Source: Dichetophora obliterata (lineage: Eukaryota > Arthropoda > Insecta > Diptera > Sciomyzidae). From it: 64,000 nt of DNA. Under the pieces are notes generated by a model that was given only the letters and a program-made list of their open reading frames with translations, was not told the DNA's origin and did no database searches. Where the stretch lies: assembly GCA_963920525.1 (NCBI GenBank), contig OY986437.1, positions 54,731,830 to 54,795,829 of the forward strand, written 5' to 3'. Positions 52,116 to 62,900 of the stretch are shown here, piece by piece; positions within the stretch are counted from its first letter, which is position 1, and each line of letters opens with the position of its first letter. Both the position numbers and the translations under genes were made by a program.

Positions 52116-53499
52116 AAATAAAATACAAAACAGTTTAAGGTTTTTACTACTTGTATATATATGTTACACTTTTTTTACACCGACTTCATGTTTTTTGTGT
52201 TTTGTGTTTAAAATTAAATTTTTTGTTTTAATTATTTTTAAAGTATAAAGCTAATCAACGCGTTTTATTTTTATTAGAGAGTTTTGTTCGAATATTATTA
52301 CAAATATAACCCGCTGATGAGAAGCACAGTTCTGGTTCTATGCTAGTTGGAGAAATAGTTGTACATAGTCGTAAGCCATTTTTAAGTTTCGATCACGATT
52401 GACTTCACTACAAAACAAAATTATTTCCTAAGTTAGAATATCTGACAATTTTGATATACATAGCTGACTTCCCTATGTTGCAAATTCTTCTAAAACTTTA
52501 CAAAGTCTTTGCTCCAATGATTTACACTCATCGTCCTAACAATCTTTTTTAGCCTTAATAAAAGGTTTTCTAATTCTATATTCATATCAACTTAAATTGA
52601 AATGATTGCTAATAGAAATTGTAATTGCTAATAGATTTGTAATAGAAACTTTTTATTTAAAAATCCCGGGATCACAGAAACAAAATTTTTCTCTGAATTG
52701 GGCAAGACCTTTTGTATACACCTTGTTTTAGAAGAATTTGAAATATAGGTTTATTTTCCAAGTGATCAAATTGAAAAATCTTCTCTGGGTAATAAGTTAT
52801 TTAGTTCAATGGGGTAATTAAATAATTAGATAGTTAAGTAATTATGAAAATTAGTTATTAAAACAAATTAATATTGACCTTTCCTTGCCTCAACCATCTT
52901 TTAATTATCTTTAGCCAATGTCTTCCATATTTACTAAAACAAAAAGCTTACGAAACATTTACGAATAATAAAAACTACATTTGTAAAACAATGCAGATGA
53001 TTTGATCATCATGGTAAATGAATTTATATATAAATTGGTTAAATTAATAAAATAAAAATGTTTCTCTTAGATAATATCATAGAATAATAAGTTTTTAGTA
53101 AGTCTTAATTTTTGGTCACGGCAGACTTTTTTCTAGAAATGCCCATATTTAAAGCATGATCAGATAAAGCATAATTCTCTAGAAGTCCAAAGAGGGATTC
53201 ACTGACCGCCTTCACCACGCCCACCAAGTTTTTATATATGTAATTTTTTCGCTTTATCTGTCCTCACTCAATGGGAGAGTATTTTCAAAATTAAAATCCG
53301 GTTAATAAACTTGTTTGTTAATCAAAAAACCATTTGTGTTTAGATGCTACATTGACCATATCTCATTAACCCATTAAGTCTCCACCCTTATTTTTATATT
53401 ACTGAAAAGAAAAAATTAAAAAAAAATAAACTGGCCATTTCAGCCCTTGGAAGGACTTTGACCTAGCTTCTATTGATCAATTGTGTTGTGCGTGTTATA
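52116..53499. other. No gene seen
   Basis: AT-rich, with short random ORFs only. No inverted ends or protein similarity were recognised. Confidence 0.35.
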
Positions 53500-53729
53500 A
53501 AATGTTTGATCACAAATGACCGAGAACTGCACCTACGTGTTTTATGCCGACTCCGAACGGCTTATGTTCTCAAGGAGCTTTACATGGCAATTTTTACTCT
53601 CTGAGGTTTACTCTCAGAAAAATTAATTCAATTGAAAAAATTTCTGTCTGAGCTGGAATTGAACCCGGGATATCGCGGTTTCTTAGCTTACTGGCTACGC
53701 ACTCTACCCACTAGGCTGCGGCCGCCACA
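53500..53729 (-). mobile_element. tRNA-derived SINE of a second family
   Basis: On the minus strand the head reads GCAGCCTAGTGGGTAGAGTG (box A) through to CGGGTTCAATTCC (box B) at tRNA spacing, i.e. 53655-53729. A body follows with TAAAGCTCCTTGAGAACATA and AGCCGTTCGGAGTCGGCATA AAAC. That last block is a core I associate with dipteran SINEs. The head could be mistaken for a tRNA gene, but the acceptor stem does not close. Confidence 0.7.
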
Positions 53730-55210
53730 GGTAAAATTACCTTTAAGTAAAAAGTTATTTAAAATTTTCAAATGGTGTTGTAAAAACCCTTTCTACGAAA
53801 TCATTTACCTTACCACAAGGTAATCCCCACAAGGAATCCCCATACATCAAAATATCCCAAATTATTTTTAGACTAAAGCCCGTTAATGACCTTTCCAGCG
53901 GTAGTTCGAACTGAACATTCGGCTTAGAAGTGTTTCAGATATGAATTTTCGTAAAAATCAATTTTCGACGTTTTTGCCGATTTTTTGAAATTTTGTGCAC
54001 CGCCAAAAATCACGTAAAAATTATTTCCTCCAATTTAAGTTTTTTATTTCCGTCAATGATGCCCCATGCAAAATTTGATCCAAATCTGATGTGGTCATTT
54101 CGTAGTTTTTATTTTCCTGGTACTTTTAATTAACGATTACGGTAATTCCTTAATTTTCAAAGTGAGGCAAGTCCATTTAAGAATAATAAAACCGTAATTT
54201 TTCATAGCCAGCACTTAAACACTATTGGATAATAAACTTAGATTATCTAACAACGCAAAATACAAAAAATATGTGTACTAGTGCTTACCAGTATTTTTAA
54301 ATTTATGTAAATGCATACCTTTAAATATCTCGCAATAACAAAAAATTGACTTGCTCACTTTCAAAATAAACGGCTCATACGGTAGTTTTTTCGTTACCTT
54401 TTTTACACTAGTGGTATTCATGATACGAATAACTATAGATAAAGTATTGCGAATGTTTGCCATCTTTGCTGTGATTAAGGAGGTGAATGTTGTTGCAACC
54501 GTAGTCTCAATTTATTCATGGGGTGTAAAGATTTTAAAATGTCGAAATGTTCTTATGAAAACTTGTTTTACTGAAATAAAATAAATATCGTTAAATAAAA
54601 CACATGTCCAAAATAAAGTAAATATATATTTGAGTGCTATTTGTGAAAAAATTGGATATTTTATAGGGGGAATTTCTCCCCTTTTACCCCTTTACACAAA
54701 AAGTAGCTACGTTGCCTGATGTGTTTGACAGAATTTCGACTGAAATTTTACATTTTCTTTTGTATTGCATATTTTTATTTTGTATATTGTAATATGTTAC
54801 ACGATGTATGTTTGCTCGGCGTAAAATAATTTTGATGTTGCTTCCATTGCGAAACTGTCAAAAATTTTGGGGAATATAACAACATCCATACAGCAACCAT
54901 AATGTACGGCCAAGTGTACGCCGAGCATCGTGAAATATGCCCATATGTATTCATCAAGTGTCACATTTGACGAGCACTGATGACGAGGTGCGCAGTAAAT
55001 TTTTCGTTGCGCTGGGAATATATTATATATAGTTCTTTGTATCATGAGAGGTATTCACTATTCAGTACACTTCCACTACTGGTCTTAGTCGACCATGGTT
55101 TTGTCGATAGCCATGTTGGATAACTTGCCTTGAAACCGCAAAATTAACCGTGGCGGGCCGTGTCAAATGCGATGGCTAGTGCTAGGGAGCGTAACAACCT
55201 TATTCGACCA
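53730..55210. other. No gene recognised
   Basis: 53820-54120 has Diptera-like repetitive phrases (TTTTTGCCGATTTTTTGAAA) without an identified family. TCGACCAT(G/A)GTTTTGTCGA occurs at 55087 and again at 55422, flanking the left arm of the next element. Confidence 0.35.
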
Positions 55211-55861
55211 ATGGCAAAATTAGACAAGGTAGTGCTAGGGCAGAGAGCCGGTGACCAAAACTGTCAAAACGAAGTTGACATTTCATACAAAATCTGCAAC
55301 CAATGAGAATGCAATATGAAAGCAAAAATTGGCAAAAATACCAAAATGGCTGAGTTTGACAGTTATGGTCACTCAGAAAGAGAACACATTCAGCACCACC
55401 TTACCAATTTCTACTATGATTCGACCATAGTTTTGTCGAAGCTTAAAAAATTAAAATTAAATGTGGCAACACTTCATACCTGCAACCGAAAAAATTATCG
55501 AAAACACCGAGTAGCGATTAGTGTTGCATCTGATAAAAAATTTATTTGATTTAAAAAAAATTTCGACTTAAAATGTACCTCTAGGACTCGATTCTGTAAT
55601 TTTTCCGCAAATTGCCACTTTTCTGATGTCACGCTGTTTCATTTCAAAACATCTCACTATTTCTATAGCTAATGTTTTTATAATTGTCAAGATTGAGATC
55701 ATTTTTATGTTGGTTAAAATCATAAGTAATTCAATGTTATGCTTCATAAATGGAAATAAATACATATTTCGGAAAAATATGAATTTATTCTTTTTGCAAA
55801 GACTTCAATTTTTGGCAGACAACAAAAGCGAACATAGTAAAGTTTGTTTATGTTTTGTATG

Positions 55862-56001
55862 GGGGATGTCACACGTAGCGGACACGGACAAATTTGTTGT
55901 TGTTTTCACGAGTAAAAAAGCTCTCTCAATTTCCAGTTTCTTATTTTACCCGCGAAAACAACAACAAATTTGTCCGTGTCCGCGCTAGTGTGACATGCCC
56001 C
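55862..56001. mobile_element. 140-bp foldback/MITE
   Basis: The arms (GGGGATGTCACACGTAGC, GGACACGGACAAATTTGTTG TTGTTTTC) pair with the right arm over about 55 bp with few mismatches, leaving a loop of about 25 nt. Confidence 0.7.
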
Positions 56002-56198
56002 TATGAAACACAGATTGTCGCTGTTGCGTTCATTATAATCAAATTGTCGAGAATGCCGCTACATTTTTCTCTGATTTGTTGCAGTTAATGCCCTGAACAC
56101 ATTCACGACTACACGAAATTTCGACTCGACAAGAAGAAAGAGTCAACAATCTGGAAAAATCATACAATTGTTTCATTCACGCATACACAAACCCTTAA

Positions 56199-56590
56199 GG
56201 CCCCTATAGACGAGCAACTAATTGAACAACTGGTTTTTCAACTAGTTTGTGTTTTTTCCTACAGACACAACTTTCAATTGATGGCAGATGTTAAAATTCA
56301 GTTCAAAACATTTTATTTATAAAATGCCCATAGCAGAACTTCAACAAAAACCGAATAAAAAACTCAGTTTTCCGTTTAGTTGCTAAGTTTGCTTAAAACA
56401 CGACAACTAGTTGATCAACTCGATGAGCTTCAGCCGAAAAAATCAAAACTTTTTGATTTTCAGCAACTGGTTGGAAAACTTGTTGAAGAACTGAAAAAAA
56501 CCAAAAACCCACCTACACACTGCTTATTTTCATCAACCAGCAACCATTTTATCAACCAGTAGTGCGATTAGTTGCTCGTCTATAGGGGCA
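56199..56590. mobile_element. MITE with 23-bp inverted ends
   Basis: GCCCCTATAGACGAGCAACT plus AAT at the left is matched exactly in reverse at the right end (ATTAGTTGCTCGTCTATAGGGGC). Subterminal CAACT(A/G)GTT/AACCAG words recur inside. No clear target duplication (AAG against ATT), so the superfamily is open. Confidence 0.7.
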
Positions 56591-57389
56591 TTTATGTTTG
56601 CGCTGTTGTCGATCGTCAAATTAGAAATAATTCTATACCGCGGACAGCAACATTGTCATGTCGTTGCTACATTTTCACCAAATTCACCTCCATAAGAAAA
56701 GCATGTAAAATAATTTGACAGTTGTCGCCATGTCGTTGCCGTCGTGAATGTGTTTAGTGCATAATGTGTATCGACTAATAAATAGAGTTTTCGTAGCACA
56801 ACGACCATGCGCAGTCTCTGCAAATGTAAACCTGCGTAGTAATAATACAATTTGTTGTGGCTACATACATGCTCTGTAGCTATATACATACATCTATATT
56901 ATTTATTGTATTAATCTTACTGAAGATTAACAAAAACAATAGTAAACACTAAAAGCAATTGATATGCACTTAGATATGAATATTTTTCATACATATTAAT
57001 AACAATAACAAACGACACGATATTGCGTTCATGATTTCATCACGAACCAAACCAACCACCATAACAACAGCATAAGCAGCTACTAATCATAGTAGAACTA
57101 GAAAAGGTAGTGTAAGGGCTGAATGTGTTCTCTTTCTTAGTGACCATAACTGTCAAACTCAGTCATTTTGGTATTTTTGCCAATTTTCGCTTTCATATTG
57201 CATTCTCATTGGTTGCAGATTTTGTATGAAACGTCAACTTCGTTTTGACAGTTTCGGTCACCACCTCTCCGCTCTAAAACTACCTTGTCTAATTTTGCCA
57301 TGCTACTAATGTTGCGTAAATTTTGCACCTGCTGAACGCACACAATTATACTAGAAAAAAAATGGCGAATGGAAGAGTTTTTTGGAACG

Positions 57390-57800
57390 CCAACTCAACC
57401 GGAGTCCAAGTCGACTCGATGTTGTGCATGAAAACACTTTTGAGCTAGAAACTCCATTTTGTCAACTTGACGAAAATCCTAACTCAGGCTCAACTCGCCA
57501 TACAATAAGCGGGGTTCATATGATCTTACATGCTGTCACGCCTGGTGTGATGGCGTTGAATTTGAAACATTTAAAATTCAAGACATGTTGTCAGTCAGCT
57601 GTATCGAGCGTTCGAACGGTAAAATACGAGGCTTGTCCTACAATGCGTGACAACGTAAAGGACTATGTGAACCTCGCTTTGCGTTTCCATAGCGAATTAA
57701 GTCAGAGTTAGGGTATTTGTCAAGTTGACAAAATAACGTTGCTATTCCAAAGTGTTTCTATGCACAACATCGAGTCAAGTTGGTCTCATCAATTTCTCTT
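57390..57800. repeat. Foldback with GACTCGATGTTGTGCAT arms
   Basis: The left arm (about 57405-57485: GACTCGATGTTGTGCATG, TTTTGTCAACTTGACGAAA) pairs with the right arm (about 57700-57780: TTTGTCAAGTTGACAAAATA, TGCACAACATCGAGTC). The 109-codon ORF across it is a by-product of the arms and is not a gene. Confidence 0.55.
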
Positions 57801-58087
57801 AAATCTTCAGTTGGACTCATCGATTGCTTTTTGATATTTTTGTTGCTTATTTTGTTAGAAAATAGCATTAAAAAATGCAGAAAACGTGATACAAAAATTT
57901 TTGATTTTCTCCTTCAAACCAGGGTTGTGAAACAAAATGATGGCGAAAAACAAAATAAATTTTTAGATGTGGCTTTAACGTGGCAACTCGTCATGAGTAA
58001 CCCCCCAAGTTAATCATGGCTTAACTCGCCATAGAGACGTAGTAATGGAAACCTTGTAAATGCTATTAAATTGAAGGTGATATTTTT

Positions 58088-58500
58088 CATGGCAGAAGAA
58101 TAAGATAGGTGCAATTCGGAGAGCAAGAAACGAGAGAGCAAGACATTGGAGTAACTATAATGTCCCTATTGGCATTTTATGTTTATTCGTTCAGCCATAG
58201 AATGTATATGTGTAATTTACATGTAACCGTATAAATCAATTGAGTATCTAGATTTTATGGATTAACATGTAAAAAATAAATAAAAATTTTAAAAATTTAA
58301 TAAAATGAGCCAATTTTTTAAATAAAATTGTTGTTTGGCTTTGAACGAAGCAAATAAAAGTTTACTTTTTATATAATTTTCATTCAACTACTTACGTTGA
58401 TTGTTCAGTAACCAGTATGTTTGTGTCGCTATGCACGGCTGCTTTAAGGTGTCAAAATATATTTCCGTTTCTAGTGCACCTACCTGATAATTCTGCCATG
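58088..58500. mobile_element. Short P-like MITE, relative of 35128-37798
   Basis: The ends CATGGCAGAAGAATAAGATA and, reversed, CATGGCAGAATTATCAGGTA match the termini of the 2.7-kb element. Inner blocks match the right part of that element, in inverse order (GCAATTCGGAGAGCAAGAAA; TTCAGTAACCA.T.TGTTTGT). Flanks ATATTTTT and GAATTTTT agree at 6 of 8 positions. Confidence 0.65.
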
Positions 58501-59441
58501 GAATTTTTGAAACATTAAAAAAGAATCGGTAGCCCTGAAACCATATCTTAACGAGTTGCTAACTCGTTATGAATGGGCTTACTCGTTGTTTGACTGTCAA
58601 TTTAATCGAGTGCATGGGAGTAGAAAAGTTTGCATTTCTTCATATATTTAATTCTTATAACCTTATTATTTCAAAACAAATAAAGGAAAAGGAAATACAA
58701 GTTAGCTTTATTTAAAGCGATTAAAAAAGTGCTTAATAACAAACAATCAATAATGGAGGATCGTAAGTAGCATAATTTTCATGCAATGGCATGCATACAA
58801 TTTCATACTATAAAATAATTATAATTGGAATCAAAACTTGCGAAAACCACATTTCCATGCTTGGGAGATTATTTCTGCTTAAAGTTAGCATATTCAGCAT
58901 TATAAGTGCGATGGGGCAAAAAGGAGAAAATTTATTAAAAAAACGAACTAAGCAGTTCCTTCATGAGTCACGAAGTCGCTGTTCAATTGACACCGTCGCC
59001 GTATTTGATTGTTGTTGTTTCTTTGTTTTTGTAAACATGGAAGGTCTCATTTGTTGAACAAAATAAATCATTTCCAAGATAATTAAATTTTTACGTATAT
59101 CTAGTTGTAAAGTTTTGATGTAAGTTTGTAATTTGCTTTACAAATTGTTCAAATAATTGTTTGAAGAGTTCCCACGAACTATGCCATACGTGGCAAATAG
59201 AGTAAAATCACCCAGCCACAATGAAAGGCGTATATTACTGCATCACTGCCTCTGTCGTGCCGTGCCGTGCCGGCTGATCATAAATATTTTTTATGGAAAT
59301 TTTGTGTTATTGCAATCGATTCGTTTATCACAGTCCTACCCAAATGTCGAGTATTGTTTTTACATAATTGCAAACATTATTTTAATTTAATTATGTATTA
59401 AATTTAGATAACTATTTCGTTTAAAGTCATTAAAAAATATA
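58501..59441. other. No gene confirmed
   Basis: A tiny open start, ATGGAGGATC followed by a consensus donor GTAAGT (58753-58768), resembles a first coding exon, but no partner exon is recognised. The 88-codon ORF at 58791-59057 lacks known motifs. GTGCCGTGCCGTGCCG at 59259 is a short tandem. Confidence 0.3.
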
Positions 59442-60720
59442 CAGTCACCGTCAAAACTGTTGACGAATCACTAAAAATACACAACAAAAGGTTTAGTTAA
59501 AACAAAAGGTTTAACTTTTATTATCTCTTTAATTTATTAAAAATCAGAGGGCACAACTAGAACCGTTATTAATCCAGCCACGAGTGATCAAGGAAAAAAC
59601 CCAAATATAATCTGTATTTCATTCAAAAATGACATTTTTTTATATATTTTACATGTGAAAACTTATGTCCGTCTGCTAGTAGTTAATGTTTTCCATCGTG
59701 TAGTATTTCGTATAACCACTTCGTGATTTTTTTAGGGTTTGTATTTTGTTTGGCATACTTTTTACAAGGCTTTCCAAGGTGTCAGGACTAATTTTTGCCA
59801 TGCTAGTAAGAATAGTTCCCGAATTTCATTCATATCCTTTGAAAATTTTTTTCTGCGAATATTTTACTTTTCAGGATGTTCCAAATTTGTTTGATGAAGT
59901 TCATATCAGGGAACAGTGCAGTCCAATCTGGAAGTTTGTTCCCATTTTTATTTAACCACCTCTTTGTTCTTTTAGCCGCGGGCTTCGGATCGTTAGCCGA
60001 CATTGAGACATTATCCTGCCCCTGTTCTGTCTCAAATATATCCAAACTAAGGGATTACTAGTCTTCCAAAGTATTAATATATTCCGTGGATTTCATTATA
60101 CTTTTCATTTGTTGCAGTACTCCGACTAAATTGCCTCGAAAGCATACTCAAAACATCATTACACCCTCTCCAAATTTCAATATCTAACAAATTTTTCGCT
60201 ATTGAAGCCCCTTACCTGAATCAACCCAAGTCCACATGCGTCCATCTTGACCCAAAGCGGTTTCTTTTAGTTTCATCTGATGTGAACTTCATCCGTTCAT
60301 CAACGGTAAAGTGTCCATACTTTTTCGAATTCATATCTTTGCTTTCGGTTCTTATCAAAAGTACAAAATCCACATTTTTTGGGCTCCTGCGGATTGTCTT
60401 GTCATTGATCTCAAATCTGAGTTCCTGCTGAAGGACCTGATTGGTCTCCACTGTAGTATTTGTAGCTTCATGTCCTACCGCCACATTTCCTTGGAGCAAT
60501 CATATTGGACTACTTTTTTATTTTATTGAAAAATTCAAGTGATATGCTATATTTTCTTTCAATTTGTCTCTATGATATTCCATTTTATGTAGCTTCTTTC
60601 AATACTGAGTTTTCAAAAGAGTTTTTGTTTTTACCATGTCCAATGGTTACGATTTCCTACTTGGTACGAGAATTTATGTTTTTTTTGTTAAACATTAGCA
60701 AATTTTAATAATTACACTCA
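59442..60720 (-). mobile_element. Tc1-like element relic, one terminus visible
   Basis: CAGTCACCGTCAAAACTGTT at 59442 preceded by TA is a Tc1/Bari-like terminus on the 3' side of a minus-strand transposase. The opposite terminus was not found, so 60720 is only the limit of recognisable coding. Confidence 0.55.
59830..60695 (-). pseudogene. Tc1-like transposase pseudogene with altered catalytic motif
   Basis: From about 60695 downward, heavily stopped frames give a helix-turn-helix-like part. Next comes LQQELRFEINDKTIRRSPKN, KYGHFTVDERMKFTSDET (about the first catalytic aspartate) and RFGSRWTHVD. Then come NDPKPAAKRTKRWLNKNGNK and PDWTALFPDMNFIKQIWNIL. The last block is the SPDLNPIENLW motif of Tc1 transposases with the catalytic glutamate replaced by lysine (FIKQ for PIEN). 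Multiple stops and the lost residue make it inactive. Confidence 0.72.
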
Positions 60721-62756
60721 ATTTTTGTCAGAATAGTTCCCAAAATATCTTTCAATTGTTAATAAGCCTTCCTGCGGACCAAAAAATACTGCCATCAGAC
60801 AGTAAATATGTAACATGATCGTTAAAAAGAGAAAAGGGCTGCCAAACATACATTACATAGCACGAATTTTCTAAAATAGTGAATTTCATTACTTTCGGTT
60901 AAAAATTATCACGAAAATAACAATCGGTTTAAAAATACCACCAAAAATCCCATATGCATTAAAAAATCCTAATAAATCCCATATAATTAAAAAATTTACA
61001 AAAAATTAGAAATACCACAAAGAAATAATGCTGGTATTCAATGAACGGCATATTTGTGATGTGAATAGCGTAAGAGCTATTTAACATTTCGACAAACAAT
61101 CGAACACCAATGAATATGGAAATAAATGAAGAAGCAACTAGAACAGATGGCAACCCTTGATAGAGTTGATGGCGGTGATCTAAAATGGCCTACTGCTTTG
61201 AAGTGTCCTATGATTAGCAGCCATACAATTCATAAGAATGAATTAGAGGATCTGCACATTCATATGCTGGTTTAAACAGTGAGTTGATCACAGCTTAATC
61301 ACTCAAAGACTACTGAAGAGGAATATGTAGCGATTTCCGAAACAGACTGTCTAGTCAGCTAAGTGATTGACTCTATACAGAGTTGTTGTTGTTGTTGTTG
61401 TTGTTGTTGCCTTCTTGAAAACTCACTTGATCTAAAGCTCACAATCTTAATTCAATATTATTATTAATTTTTCCTGAAGACGGACACCAATGTTGTCTGA
61501 AATATTGAAAAAATAAAAAAACAATTTATAAAAAAACAAAACAAAAAGTTTTTTTATAAATTTTGAGACCTAGAGCCTGAAGAACAACAAACAAATAACA
61601 ACTTACAGTTATCTTTAACTTTTAGTTGTGTTCCCCCTGATCCCTCCATCGATCCCCCCATCGATTTTTATTGCCCAATGTTAGTTCACGTTTTAAGATT
61701 ATTAAGTGTTCGTATTAGCTGCCAAGACTTGTAGAGTTTCGTGCAATCTTCCACAGACTGAGTACCCGTACTTAAAATGCGGTGCAACCGCAAGAATGCA
61801 AAAGAGTTTTGACATTCTGTGCGGAGTTGTTGTTCTGTTGTGTTCTTGTTATATACTATTCTGAACTTTGTGTAAACGTTTATAACGCCCAAAAAGAGGC
61901 GTGCCCCTTATGGAAAAAAGGATTAGCGTCACCTCTTGAGTTGGTTTAGCCATGCCTGTCTGTTTATCTGCCTGTCCGTGTGTGAGCACATGGGATCGAT
62001 ACAAGTCGTGAACTAAAAACGGGCGTGGTCCGCCCACTTTTCACGCATTTGTATTAAGTGGTGCAGGGTATTTCATGATCGGTCCACACAAACTACAGTT
62101 TTTCCTTACTAATATTTGTAAGTTTATGGCATTAAGGTTGCGTTATACTAGGTACAGAAAATCTAAAGTGCTTAACGTGAATACCTGCCGTTTAGGCTTA
62201 ATTCTAAACTGCTTCATAGCGTGTGACCGAAATATTGCGTCGGCTAACGTCTCTTTGAGGTACTATATTAGCCTCATGTTGTCATATGTCGCAACCTTTG
62301 GTAGGGATTGAGCTCTATCTAAAACCTTTCCCGTAATCTGGAGTACGGCACCCGGTTTGAGAACGCAAACCAACACCGAGCTTGATGGCTTCGCCCGCGA
62401 TATGGGCATAAATCACAGCTACCACGTATCTATCCAAAGAGCCATCCCTATCAGTCAACACATTAATATTATTGTCACATTTATAGAAACCAGTGACCAA
62501 AGTTTCAGGCTGATATCTGTGCTAGAAGTGTTTTTGGCCACTATCTCCATGTAAGTGCAACCACTGTGGTACGACGTTTTTAGTGAACATGATTTTCAAA
62601 TCGCCGTGCTTATATATGGTGACTGTGATCACATTATTTTATAACTAAACAAATACATGTCCAAGTATGTAGTTATGAGAGATAACCGAAACAACATTAA
62701 AACTCATACCTGCGAATGGTATGCTTAGAGCCCTTTTTCATTAGGCAATTCTATGA
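60721..62756. other. No gene recognised; (GTT)n microsatellite at 61382-61409
   Basis: About nine GTT units lie at 61382-61409. 61880-62070 (GGCGTGGTCCGCCCACTTTT, GTGGTGCAGGGTATTTCATG) resembles a repetitive phrase common in fly genomes. 62320-62540 is less AT-rich, but ORFs on both strands show no known motif. Confidence 0.4.
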
Positions 62757-62875
62757 GCAATAATTGCTTTCGCCGCAAGCAGTTTGGGACTCCTCGGGTT
62801 GAAAGGGGACTTTAATCAACCCCCCTCATGTTTGCGAATAATCGTTGAACTGCTTGCGGCGAAGGCAATTATTGC
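62757..62875. repeat. Foldback, 28-bp arms
   Basis: GCAATAATTGCTTTCGCCGC plus AAGCAGTT (62757-62784) pairs with 62848-62875, differing at one position, around a 63-nt GC-richer loop. It may be a small MITE. Confidence 0.65.
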
Positions 62876-62900
62876 CGACTAAATCACCGGTATCAAAAAA

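Larger units (their letters stand above)
55211..57301. repeat. Long inverted repeat, ~215-bp arms 1.7 kb apart
   Basis: 55211-55425 and 57088-57301 are reverse complements at roughly 85-90 percent identity. They start ATGGCAAAATTAGACAAGGT and include CCATTTTGGTATTTTTGCCA and GTCAACTTCGTTTTGACAG. They are either the long terminal repeats of one 2.1-kb foldback transposon or two opposed MITE copies. The interior holds the hairpin at 55862-56001 and the inverted-end element at 56199-56590 and no transposase. Confidence 0.6.

Noticed and set aside
53655..53729. tRNA gene on the minus strand
   Set aside because: Box A and box B are good, but the acceptor ends do not pair and the sequence runs straight into a SINE body, so it is a SINE head.
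57382..57711. 109-codon ORF
   Set aside because: It spans the arms of a foldback repeat and has no recognisable protein signature.
62315..62500. 61-codon minus ORF in a less AT-rich stretch
   Set aside because: No family recognised, ORFs exist on both strands, and no splice or start context supports it; left unannotated.
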